Assembly (NCBI GenBank): GCA_937893815.1
Contig: CALCSH010000307.1
Location: 1 to 18,588, forward strand
Direction: 5' to 3'
DNA from: an uncultured Anaerolineae bacterium
GTDB taxonomy: Bacteria; Chloroflexota; Anaerolineae; Anaerolineales; UBA11858
Length of the DNA stretch: 18,588 bases
The position numbers and the translations under genes are program-made. The stretch's first letter is position 1, and each line of letters starts with the position of its first letter. The notes under the pieces were generated by a model that saw only the letters and a program-made list of their open reading frames with translations, ran no database searches and was not told the origin of the DNA. This document shows, in pieces, positions 8,248-15,438 of this stretch.

Positions 8248-8346
8248 GGAGCGCTCCTGATGACTGATACCTGTTTATCTGCTTTAAATCCTACTTCAAA
8301 GATGTTTAGAATTTGTTTAGATGGCTTTGGGATTTGGTTTAGAAAC

Positions 8347-8381
8347 AAAACAGCCCCCAATCTAAAATTGGGGGCTGTTTT
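8347..8381 (-). terminator. Strong intrinsic terminator after the secreted 664-residue protein gene
   Basis: A perfect 15-bp stem (AAAACAGCCCCCAAT with ATTGGGGGCTGTTTT) closes on a 5-nt loop. The run of T at the 3' side on the minus strand completes it. It starts about 28 nt past the stop codon of the upstream minus-strand gene and isolates that gene from the GT39 operon downstream. The symmetrical A and T runs would let it work in both directions. Confidence 0.88.
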
Positions 8382-8408
8382 GCCGTAATTTTTTGCGAAA
8401 GCTATTTT

Positions 8409-10403
8409 CTATTCTGCCACGTACTCGTCAACCAACTCAATCGTTTCGTCGATGGTGCCATCGGAGCCGTAGTCAATGTCGATGAACATGCTGGTGCCGG
8501 GGCCTTCCCACTCGAGGAATTTCAAGTAGGCGGTGTCGCCGGGTTCCATATAGAGGTCGTTGTTGTTGAACCAGGATTCACCATCATCATCGATGCGATC
8601 CATGACGATCTCGTAGGTGCCATATTCGGTGGTGTTGTCGGTATTAATGCTCAGCGTGCCGTTTTCAAGGTCCAACTCGACTACGAATTCAGCGCCCGAT
8701 TCGATATCCAGAGCCGCTACGATGAATTCGTAATCGGCGGCAGGAGTTTCGATGCCGAAGATCATATCGGGGGCGTCGTTATATTCGGTGCTGTAAGCCA
8801 GACGTTTGCCATCCGGGGAGATCGTGATGACATCTTTCGCACCGGGATCTAGATAGAGGTCGGCCACAACCAGGTTATAGCCAGGGCCGATCATGGCCAC
8901 ATCCGAGGTGATGCCTTCTGTGGCGCGGGCAGCATCCACGGTGATGGTGAACTCAATCCCCAGCGGGATGAAGTAGACCGGCTCGTTGTTGATATCCCAA
9001 ATATCCACGCCGAATTTCATGTTATCGCCGCGGGCGCCTTCGATCTCGTTGATGAACTCGCCATCCAAAAAGCCGATGCGTTTGCCGTCCGTGGTCGTAA
9101 TCAGCAAATCAGCCTGACCCGTGAGCCAAATCTGATTGAACTCTTGCGCCGGAGCGGCCAGCCCGCGGCCGCGGCCTAAGCTGGCATTGCTATCGCCCGA
9201 GCAGAAATCGCAAAACTGCTGTTCCAGGCGGCTGGTGATGCCGACAATTTCCAATGTGCCAGTGCTGGCATCGCCTTCGTAAAGCGATTCGGGTTCATCG
9301 GGGTTGGTTGAAGCCTGATATGACCAGGAGTTTGCGTTTTGATCAATCACCAGCACGCGCCCCATATCGGGCCAGTTGTTGTCGTACACTAATACATGGA
9401 AAATGCCGCCGCCCTGATCTTCGACTGCGTAGGGCGTAATAGCGTGCCCACCGCTGAAATCGGCCATATAAATACCCATGACCCATTTTTCAGCAGCGTT
9501 TTCGCCCTCATTGAAGGTTTGAATCAACACATCCAAAATAGCGTTGGGCGATTCGTTTAATTTAATGGAGGAAGCAGGCAGTGTCGCCTGAGTGGTCCAC
9601 CAGTAGGCAATCTCGCGCTGCAAGGCTTCATCGGCCAGCGAAAGATCGTGGGCTGTCTCGCCGCCAAATTGCGAAGCTTCGATAATTTGGTCGTACATTA
9701 ACATGCTCAGCACAGCCATGCCTTCGCAGTGACCGCCATCCATGTAATTGTTGATTTCGGTCATCCAGCGTTGTGCGGGCGGTGTGAGTACGCACTCACC
9801 CCCGGCCATGCTGGCGCAGACCATATCGCCGAACATGCGCTGTAATTCGGTAGCGGTGAGATTGGCAGAGATGGAATCGTTGCCGTAATTCTCAAAGCTG
9901 AAGCCATTATCTTCGGGACGGAAGCCGCTATCGGCAGCATCGGCGCCGGGGGCTGCGGACGCGCCGGAGGCTGATCCTGCCCCACTGGCAGAATCCTGCA
10001 CCACGACCTCGCCATCATACTCTACGCTGTCACCGACATACCATGTCACCCCAACCTGGCCTAATTCCACATTTTCGGCCACGGCTACGATGGTAGAATC
10101 TTCACAGTCGGCGGCGACCAGCGTAAACGTGCCGACCAGATCATAATAGTCCCAAAAATCATCACCGGGTTCAAGTTCTACCTCGGCGAAGATGTGCTCT
10201 GCGGTGACTTCACTTTCGCCCGCGGGGACGGCGCCAAAGGCGCACAGCGTTGTATCGGTTTCGTTGATAATTTCGATATAAGGATCATCGTCTTGAGCCA
10301 ATGCCGGGCGGGCGATGATCAACGCTGAAATAACGAGCGCTAACAAAACCAGCAGCAGCACAGCGGATCGCTGACGCCATTTGTGAAATTTGAATGTATG
10401 CAT
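8409..10403 (-). CDS. Secreted protein with possible papain-like cysteine peptidase domain
   Basis: I do not recognise a named family. The 664-residue protein starts with a clear signal peptide (core about 14-31, likely cut after ALA at 36), and is exported. Residues 40-135 form a beta-rich domain with Cys54 and Cys100. A Ser/Gly/Ala linker (138-158) follows. The central region (about 165-395) has GGHCEGMAVLSMLMY (Cys226), SGGHAITPYAV (His320) and LVYDNNWP (Asp341/Asn342). That order and spacing fit a Cys-His-Asp/Asn papain-fold site. A CDFC pair sits at 398-401 and a Gly/Arg-rich linker near 408-415. The C-terminal part (about 420-664) is acidic, beta-rich and repetitive, with a 'TTDGKRIGF' and 'SPDGKRLAY' pair. 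The ATG at 10403 is backed by AGGAG. The gene is monocistronic, with a terminator behind it. Export is confident; peptidase activity is a hypothesis. It could also be a non-catalytic transglutaminase/papain-like binding fold. Confidence 0.85.
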   Translation of the reverse strand: MHTFKFHKWRQRSAVLLLVLLALVISALIIARPALAQDDDPYIEIINETDTTLCAFGAVPAGESEVTAEHIFAEVELEPGDDFWDYYDLVGTFTLVAADCEDSTIVAVAENVELGQVGVTWYVGDSVEYDGEVVVQDSASGAGSASGASAAPGADAADSGFRPEDNGFSFENYGNDSISANLTATELQRMFGDMVCASMAGGECVLTPPAQRWMTEINNYMDGGHCEGMAVLSMLMYDQIIEASQFGGETAHDLSLADEALQREIAYWWTTQATLPASSIKLNESPNAILDVLIQTFNEGENAAEKWVMGIYMADFSGGHAITPYAVEDQGGGIFHVLVYDNNWPDMGRVLVIDQNANSWSYQASTNPDEPESLYEGDASTGTLEIVGITSRLEQQFCDFCSGDSNASLGRGRGLAAPAQEFNQIWLTGQADLLITTTDGKRIGFLDGEFINEIEGARGDNMKFGVDIWDINNEPVYFIPLGIEFTITVDAARATEGITSDVAMIGPGYNLVVADLYLDPGAKDVITISPDGKRLAYSTEYNDAPDMIFGIETPAADYEFIVAALDIESGAEFVVELDLENGTLSINTDNTTEYGTYEIVMDRIDDDGESWFNNNDLYMEPGDTAYLKFLEWEGPGTSMFIDIDYGSDGTIDETIELVDEYVAE

Positions 10404-10444
10404 GCAATAGTTCTCCTAAAAGGGAATTTGGATAGATTTTATCC

Positions 10445-10450
10445 ATTATA
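10445..10450 (-). promoter_or_regulatory. Candidate -10 box (TATAAT) for the secreted 664-residue protein gene
   Basis: TATAAT on the minus strand lies about 40 nt upstream of the start codon. Immediately downstream (10430-10444) is a small inverted repeat, GGATA-N5-TATCC, at about the transcription start, which could be an operator or a 5' leader hairpin. No good -35 is visible. Confidence 0.45.
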
Positions 10451-10531
10451 AACGGTTTTCGTGAAAATGGATATCTTCACTGTGCAATTAAATTGTATTC
10501 CAGTTGCAGTTCGCGCAATAATTTCATCTTT

Positions 10532-10642
10532 GTAGGACTTACGCACTTGTACAAGAGAATGCCCGAAAATAGGGGTGTGTGGGCTTCGCCCACACACACC
10601 CCTATTTTCGGGATATTTTTTATCGAGTTGCGTAAGTCCTAC
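10532..10642. mobile_element. 111-bp nested palindrome, MITE-like or REP-like element
   Basis: The outer arms are perfect 14-bp inverted repeats: GTAGGACTTACGCA (10532-10545) and TGCGTAAGTCCTAC (10629-10642). Nested inside is a 20-bp perfect stem, CCCGAAAATAGGGGTGTGTG (10562-10581) against 10593-10612, topped by a short GGC-TTC-GCC hairpin with a 2-nt CA bulge. The element encodes no protein and sits between two genes. Two-level symmetry with terminal inverted repeats is the shape of a miniature inverted-repeat transposable element. The inner hairpin alone, followed by a T-rich stretch on the plus side, could also act as a terminator, but no plus-strand gene precedes it. No obvious target-site duplication is visible. 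Confidence 0.7.
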
Positions 10643-10678
10643 TTTGATTGAACCTATCCGTCTGGAAAAATGTAAATT

Positions 10679-11587
10679 CTATGGTTTCACCCTTGATGCT
10701 ATTACAACGATGAATGCAACCAACCCTGCACAGACCGCCAGCGCCAGAAGAATGTTACAACCGATCCCAGCTGATAACCATGCCAATGATTTTCGTTTGC
10801 TCGGATTAGCAGCCTCGACAGGGATGGCGATGGTAATTTCCTGCGGTCTCGGGGCGGCTTCGATGGCATGGAGCACCGCGTGCAGTGCATCCATCCAGAT
10901 ATTCATATTTTCGCGGTTGAGTTGATCCATGCTCACGCGGCGGATATTTATCTTCAGCGCCTCGGGTAGAATCAGAATCTGGCGCATCTCGTAGGCTCCT
11001 GCGACGCGCATCAACTGTAGGATGGCCTGACGCATCGGGCTGTTGTCGTTCAGGAGATTTTTCATCCAGTTGGCATCCAGGGCGTAAATGCTCAGGTTGT
11101 GGAATAGCGGATCGTTGAGCGGCACATTTTCGTAATCCCCCAGGCTGGCAGGGAGTTTGCCGATCTCGCTCTTGAAAACAACCGCTGCCCGAGTGTGCAA
11201 TGGCGCGGCAATCTGAATTTCGAGCGTCGGCCCACGATGAAAATATATTTCCACCTGTCGCCGGTTGATTTCGCCGTGATATTGGCGCCCGCTTTGCAGG
11301 TAGGCTGCACCTTCCATCTCCCAAAGAGAAAAAACATCATCCAGATAAGCCGCACGTTTTCGGATGCTGTTCAGGCCCCATATCACCGCACCGGCAATAT
11401 CTGCCAGCAGGATGAATAGTAGTATTCCCATGAAAATCGCGAAATTTGTATCGGTATCACCACCCCACAGTGCTGCAATCAGCGCCGGGATAATGAATAT
11501 CCCAAATGTCAGCACAACGCTGACAATCTGGAAGGCGATATTACGGGCGCATCCACTGCCATAAGTTTTGAGGAGTTGTTTTTCCAT
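10679..11587 (-). CDS. Membrane protein of unknown function, three predicted helices
   Basis: I do not recognise this 302-residue protein. Two N-terminal membrane helices (about 17-41 and 48-71) are followed by a soluble domain of about 195 residues. That domain has an alternating charged and hydrophobic pattern (for example 'YHGEINRRQVEIYFHRGPTLEIQI' spread over 103-126) and ends with a single C-terminal helix (about 268-296). The body is probably cytoplasmic, given the positive residues next to the helices (RKR at 76-78, KRK at 264-266). The ATG at 11587 has only a modest ribosome site (GGTGAG). The gene lies between the 111-bp palindrome and a repeat-containing gap, so no operon partner suggests a role. 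Confidence 0.75.
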   Translation of the reverse strand: MEKQLLKTYGSGCARNIAFQIVSVVLTFGIFIIPALIAALWGGDTDTNFAIFMGILLFILLADIAGAVIWGLNSIRKRAAYLDDVFSLWEMEGAAYLQSGRQYHGEINRRQVEIYFHRGPTLEIQIAAPLHTRAAVVFKSEIGKLPASLGDYENVPLNDPLFHNLSIYALDANWMKNLLNDNSPMRQAILQLMRVAGAYEMRQILILPEALKINIRRVSMDQLNRENMNIWMDALHAVLHAIEAAPRPQEITIAIPVEAANPSKRKSLAWLSAGIGCNILLALAVCAGLVAFIVVIASRVKP

Positions 11588-11631
11588 TAACTCACCCGGC
11601 TGAGAACAGAGATAAAGGTGACGCTACAAAA

Positions 11632-11690
11632 TTCACCATAACGGCACGAAGACACCAAAAAACTTTGAGTGATTGCATCTCCGTGGTGAA
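11632..11690. repeat. Intergenic inverted repeat, 'TTCACCA..GGCACGAAG' type
   Basis: TTCACCA (11632-11638) is inverted as TGGTGAA (11684-11690), with an additional CGG/CCG match inside. The left arm continues 'cggcacgaagacacc', resembling the left arm of the element at 5235-5295. It occupies most of the gap between two minus-strand genes and ends just before the stop of the M1 lipoprotein gene. The arms are less perfect than in the other copies, as in a decayed element. Confidence 0.5.
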
Positions 11691-11695
11691 AAGTC

Positions 11696-13180
11696 CTATG
11701 GATTCAGAAAATACAATGCTATCAAGGCACTGATATCTTTATCGGTGTGGCGCGCCAGGGTGTTGAAGAAATCTTCTCGCGTAGTGATTTTGTTACGATA
11801 GGTGTCTACATAATCCTTCACGAAAGCAAAGAACGCCTCATCGCCAATTGAAATGCGTACATCTTCCAGAAATTTTGCGCCTTGCAGGTAGACAGCATCG
11901 CGATAGGTACGATAATCGCCATTATAGGGCAGAGCGCCGTCTATAGGGCCAGATGGCACATAATAGTTCACCCGCGCATACCACCACCAATCTTGCGAGT
12001 CGGGGTATAAATTTTCATAAAACAAACGCTCGCTATAGGTGCAAAAGGCTTCATCCAGCCACGGTTCCAAAAATGGATCGTTGCCTACCTGCCCGAAAAA
12101 CCACTGATGCGCGGTCTCGTGTGTGGTAATTGTCACCAGATAAGTTTCGGCGGTTCCATCATATGTGTTGAAAAATCCATTGCTGATGAAGATCAGACTC
12201 TGGTATTCCATATCGTGCAGAAAATCCGCCTCGACAAGGGTCAGACTGGGGTGTGGGTAGGGGCCATAAAGCTCATTATAGAGTTCCAGGGAATCGATCA
12301 TGGCATCGAAGGCGGCCTTCCCCGCGACCTGGTGCTGCGGAAAAATATAAGCCTGCGCCAGCACATCGCCAACCTGCTCTTCAAGCAGCATATACGATGC
12401 GCTGATCGAAGCTACAAAGTTGCGCCCATCTTCGAGATGATAAAGATGCACATCGGCATTGCCCGTATCGAGGGCGCTGCTGCCTACCAACGTTACCGCT
12501 GGCGCATTGACCACCTTCAGGGACACATCATAATTCGCCACCGGGTACACCAGATGCTCGCCGTAATACCAGGTGGGGTGCACCACCCAGCCCTCGCCGT
12601 CTTTGTAGTCAGGCACAAATGGATACCAATCTACCAGATTGATCTGTCGCAGGGTATACCCGAAGGGGATCGGGCCGTAATCGTCCGACTGAATAATTTG
12701 CGGCAGATAAATTTCGTAGTCAATCGTCAGGCGACGGGCCTGGTTGGGGGCCAGCGGTTCTGCCAGCGGAATAATCAGGCTGGTTTCATCAAAATAATAC
12801 CCTTCAATTGGTTGCCCATCATCCCATGTCAGGTTGTTCATTTGAAAAGCTTTGTCGTACCAGCGCGGCTGAATAACCAATAGTAGATTGGTAATGGATT
12901 CATGTGACAGGTTGGGGATAGTAATCGTTTGAGATACTTTCAGCCAACGAGTGCTGAAATCCAATTCGGCGGAGATTGCGTACTGGATTTCAGGTGGGGG
13001 CGCGGGTGTGGGGCTGGGTTCTGGCGTGGATGTGGGTTCATCCGTGGGGGTCAAGGTTGGCTCGGGCGTGGCATTCGCCGTGGGGGCAGGTGAAGCTGTC
13101 AAAGTAGGAACCACTTCGAGCGCGGCCCCGCAGGCAGTCAGCATAAGGGAAAGTATCATCAAGATGAAAAAGCGTTTCAT
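11696..13180 (-). CDS. M1-family (gluzincin) metallopeptidase lipoprotein
   Basis: This is a 494-residue protein when started at ATG 13180. That start gives a clean lipoprotein signal (MKRFFILMIL...LTAC, Cys17). The frame stays open upstream to 13315 but would then overlap the divergent gene and bury the signal. A Thr/Pro/Glu linker follows (about 28-63). The beta-rich N-terminal domain comes next, then the catalytic part: HETAH (354-358) with Glu377 in WLDEAF, exactly the HExxH-x18-E zinc site of M1 peptidases. Tyr431 in VYLQG matches the usual catalytic tyrosine position. The substrate-binding GxMEN motif is altered to HDMEY (322-326). It is probably an envelope-anchored aminopeptidase that feeds on peptides outside the cell. 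No strong ribosome site precedes 13180, which leaves some start doubt. The zinc peptidase call is strong; substrate unknown. Confidence 0.9.
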   Translation of the reverse strand: MKRFFILMILSLMLTACGAALEVVPTLTASPAPTANATPEPTLTPTDEPTSTPEPSPTPAPPPEIQYAISAELDFSTRWLKVSQTITIPNLSHESITNLLLVIQPRWYDKAFQMNNLTWDDGQPIEGYYFDETSLIIPLAEPLAPNQARRLTIDYEIYLPQIIQSDDYGPIPFGYTLRQINLVDWYPFVPDYKDGEGWVVHPTWYYGEHLVYPVANYDVSLKVVNAPAVTLVGSSALDTGNADVHLYHLEDGRNFVASISASYMLLEEQVGDVLAQAYIFPQHQVAGKAAFDAMIDSLELYNELYGPYPHPSLTLVEADFLHDMEYQSLIFISNGFFNTYDGTAETYLVTITTHETAHQWFFGQVGNDPFLEPWLDEAFCTYSERLFYENLYPDSQDWWWYARVNYYVPSGPIDGALPYNGDYRTYRDAVYLQGAKFLEDVRISIGDEAFFAFVKDYVDTYRNKITTREDFFNTLARHTDKDISALIALYFLNP

Positions 13181-13253
13181 GGGCGAAATCTTATCATGGA
13201 ATGTTGCTCCGATGGGACGCACTTGAAGTATGCGTCCTGTTTTCAAAATGCAG

Positions 13254-13259
13254 TATAAT
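13254..13259 (+). promoter_or_regulatory. Candidate -10 box (TATAAT) for the MBL-fold gene
   Basis: A perfect TATAAT lies 33 nt upstream of the ATG at 13292, in the gap of about 110 nt between divergent genes. The ribosome site GGAG (13283-13286) lies between. No -35 consensus stands at 17 nt (TTGAAG at 13223-13228 is too far), so only the -10 is supported. Confidence 0.5.
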
Positions 13260-13291
13260 CGGATGCAAATCAAATTTGTTTTGGAGAATTT

Positions 13292-13933
13292 ATGAAAATT
13301 ACCTGGCATGGACATTCATGTTTTCGACTATCGGCCCGCGGGCTGGCTACCGTGGTCACCGACCCGTATGATGATCAAGTTGTTGGCTACCAGCCACTAA
13401 ACCTGCGCGGGCATATTGTTACGGTCTGTCAGGACGCTCCCGCCTACAATAATGTCGCGGCGGTGAAATCAAAACAGCGCGTGCTGCAAGGCCCGGGCGA
13501 ATACGAAATTGGCGATGTCTTCATCACAGCGGTGCGCACCAACGGCAAACAGCGCGAAAAAAATGAACTCCGCAATACACTCTATGTATTTGATTTTGAA
13601 GGCGTGTCGGTTGCCCACCTGGGGGGACTGAAACACGTCCCCAGCCAGTCGCAAGTGGAGGCACTGGGAACCGTGAACGTGGCTCTGGTACCCGTGGGCG
13701 GCGAAAATATGCTCAATGCCGCCAAAGCCGCCGAAGTCATCAGCCTGCTGGAGCCGGGTATCGTCATCCCCATGCAATATAGCATGCCTCAATCCAAGCT
13801 CACACTCGACCCCCTGAGCAAATTCCTGAAGGAAATGGGGCTGGGCGATATCACACCTGAAGACGAACTCTCGATCACCACCTCTTCTGTTCCCGATGAG
13901 ACGCAAGTTGTGGTGTTGTCGTATCAGGCCTAG
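13292..13933 (+). CDS. MBL-fold (UlaG-like) protein lacking the metal-binding residues
   Basis: The 213-residue protein shows the frame of a small metallo-beta-lactamase fold: WHGHSCFRL (5-13), VVTDPYDD (21-28), GPGEYEIGDVFI (67-78), VAHLGGLKH (107-115), VPVGG (133-137) and IPMQYSM (159-165). In active relatives the second strand ends in a HxHxDH motif, the fourth ligand is in HLGDLGH, and the last is in PMHY. Here these read QDAPAY (47-52), HLGGLKH and PMQY. The main zinc ligands are therefore replaced, while scaffold residues around them are kept. It is probably not a hydrolase; a binding, structural or regulatory role is inferred. The start has GGAG five bases upstream. It is followed 59 nt later by a small protein gene, sharing a terminator, so they likely form an operon. 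Confidence 0.9.
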   Translation: MKITWHGHSCFRLSARGLATVVTDPYDDQVVGYQPLNLRGHIVTVCQDAPAYNNVAAVKSKQRVLQGPGEYEIGDVFITAVRTNGKQREKNELRNTLYVFDFEGVSVAHLGGLKHVPSQSQVEALGTVNVALVPVGGENMLNAAKAAEVISLLEPGIVIPMQYSMPQSKLTLDPLSKFLKEMGLGDITPEDELSITTSSVPDETQVVVLSYQA

Positions 13934-13992
13934 CCTACGCGGTATGAACCCCATAAAAAGCGTAGATCACAAAGGCACAACTGGAGCAAAGA

Positions 13993-14295
13993 ATGGCGGT
14001 TAAGTTGTTGATGTCGTGGAATATCCTTACCGGGCGCGAGCAAGAGTATTTCGAATTCGTTGTGCGCGAATTTATCCCCGAGATGCAGCAAATTGGCCTG
14101 AAAGCCACAGATGCCTGGGTGACTGTCTTTGGCGATCAACCTCAAATTCTGGTGACGATGAAAACTGATACACTCGAAGCGATGCGTCAAGCGATGCATT
14201 CGCAAGAATGGGATCAGCTCACCTTGCGTTTGCTGGATTATGTAGAAGATTTCGAAGTAAAAACAGTCGCCGCACGCCCCGGCTTCCAAATGTAG
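13993..14295 (+). CDS. Small protein with a ferredoxin-like (dimeric alpha/beta-barrel type) pattern
   Basis: I do not recognise a named family. The 100-residue protein has no signal or membrane helix. The order of segments fits beta-alpha-beta-beta-alpha-beta: strand 3-10, long amphipathic helix about 16-37, strands about 41-50 and 51-59, helix about 60-84, strand about 86-93. That layout is typical of the dimeric ABM and NIPSNAP-like superfamily, whose members bind small ligands or act as small monooxygenases. The ribosome site GGAG (13983-13986) sits six bases before the ATG. It follows the MBL-like gene on the same strand and is closed by the terminator at 14305-14352, so the two probably work as a pair. 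The gene is real; the fold is inferred from pattern only. Confidence 0.75.
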   Translation: MAVKLLMSWNILTGREQEYFEFVVREFIPEMQQIGLKATDAWVTVFGDQPQILVTMKTDTLEAMRQAMHSQEWDQLTLRLLDYVEDFEVKTVAARPGFQM

Positions 14296-14304
14296 CGAAT
14301 ATCG

Positions 14305-14352
14305 AAAACAGGGGGATGTGGACGCGTGAGCGCCCATATCCCCCTGTTTTTT
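14305..14352 (+). terminator. Long hairpin terminator between the MBL-like operon and mutY
   Basis: AAAACAGGGGGATGTGG pairs with CCATATCCCCCTGTTTT (one G-U pair). After one A-C mismatch, CGC/GCG closes on a GTGA (GNRA-type) tetraloop. Six T end the structure. It begins ten nt after the preceding stop codon. It ends only 15 nt before the mutY ATG and includes the in-frame GTG at 14326 that could be mistaken for the mutY start. Confidence 0.88.
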
Positions 14353-14367
14353 GTTGCTACTCGTATC

Positions 14368-15438
14368 ATGAATGCTCTCTTTGTGCAAAACCTGCTCAAT
14401 TGGTATCGCAGCCATGCCCGTCAGCTTCCCTGGCGCGGTCATCCCGACCCCTACGTGGTTTGGATTTCGGAAATTATGCTGCAACAAACCCGCGTGGAGA
14501 CCGTGATTCCATATTTTGAACGCTGGCTGGCTCGCTTTCCCTCCGTTCAAAGTCTGGCCAAAGCCGATCAGCAAGCTGTGCTCCAACAGTGGGAAGGGAT
14601 GGGCTATTACAGCCGCGCCCGCAACTTGCAACGCGCCGCGAGAATAGTCGTTGCACAATATGATGGCAAGCTCCCCGCGGATCTTGCTGAATTGCAAAAA
14701 CTTCCCGGCATTGGGCGCTATACAGCCGGGGCGATTGCTTCGATTTGTTTCGGATTGGATGCCCCCGCGTTGGATGGCAATATTCGCCGTGTGATGGCGC
14801 GCCTATTTAATATCACCGAGGTGGCGCGTTCGACGGAAGGCGAGAAACACCTTTGGGGGTTGCTCAGCGAATACCTGCCCCCTGGGGAGGCCGGAGATTA
14901 TAATCAGTCCCTCATGGAATTGGGGGCACGGATTTGCACGCCGCGTACCCCCAAGTGTGCTTCATGCCCGATCAACGATGCGTGCCTGGCGTTTGCATTG
15001 GGTGTTCAGGAACAGCGCCCGGTAAAAAAACAAAAACCACCTGTGCCGCATTATACGGTTACCGCGGCGGTTATTCAGCGTAACGGGCAGATTCTCATTG
15101 CCCGGCGCCACAACGAAGGATTGCTGGGTGGCCTGTGGGAATTCCCCGGTGGCAAGCAGGAACCCGGCGAAAGTTTGCCCGATTGCCTGAAGCGTGAAAT
15201 CTGCGAAGAATTGGGTGTAAACGTCGATATCGGCACTCCCCTCGGAGTGTACGATCATGCTTACAGCCATTTCAAAATTACTTTGCATGCATTCGACTGT
15301 ACCCTGCTGGCTGGCGAGCCTCACCCTCTCGACCACGCCGCCCTAGAATGGGTACTTCCAACGACGTTTGATGATTACCCCATGGGAAAAATTGACCGTC
15401 TGATTGCTAACTCATTGACGAGTTTACCTAAACTATGA
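14368..15438 (+). CDS. mutY: A/G-specific adenine glycosylase
   Basis: This enzyme removes adenine mispaired with 8-oxoguanine in base excision repair. With ATG 14368 the protein is 356 residues, the usual length, and begins with the family's expected 'F...LL.WY..H.R.LPWR' pattern. An in-frame GTG at 14326 lies inside the terminator hairpin and is rejected as the start. Catalytic Glu35 lies in SEIMLQQTRV and catalytic Asp136 in ALDGNIRRV. The helix-hairpin-helix LPGIGRYTAGAI covers 112-123. The iron-sulfur cluster cysteines are 190, 197, 200 and 206 (C-x6-C-x2-C-x5-C). The C-terminal NUDIX-like domain, which reads 8-oxoG, has a complete box at 262-284 (G-x5-E-x7-REICEELGV). There is no clear ribosome site upstream. 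The TGA overlaps the next gene's ATG, so translation is coupled. Confidence 0.96.
   Translation: MNALFVQNLLNWYRSHARQLPWRGHPDPYVVWISEIMLQQTRVETVIPYFERWLARFPSVQSLAKADQQAVLQQWEGMGYYSRARNLQRAARIVVAQYDGKLPADLAELQKLPGIGRYTAGAIASICFGLDAPALDGNIRRVMARLFNITEVARSTEGEKHLWGLLSEYLPPGEAGDYNQSLMELGARICTPRTPKCASCPINDACLAFALGVQEQRPVKKQKPPVPHYTVTAAVIQRNGQILIARRHNEGLLGGLWEFPGGKQEPGESLPDCLKREICEELGVNVDIGTPLGVYDHAYSHFKITLHAFDCTLLAGEPHPLDHAALEWVLPTTFDDYPMGKIDRLIANSLTSLPKL

Noticed and set aside
12107..12883. 258-codon plus-strand open frame
   Set aside because: It lies wholly antisense to the M1 peptidase gene, whose zinc motif is intact; the translation has no recognisable features.
13181..13315. 45-residue N-terminal extension of the M1 lipoprotein
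   Set aside because: It would overlap the divergent MBL-like gene and its promoter and would bury the lipoprotein signal that starts at 13180.
14326..14367. Upstream GTG start adding 14 residues to MutY
   Set aside because: It lies inside the terminator hairpin, has no ribosome site, and the MutY family N-terminus fits the ATG at 14368.
13930..14697. 255-codon minus-strand open frame
   Set aside because: It spans the terminator and runs antisense to both the small protein gene and mutY, so it is a shadow.
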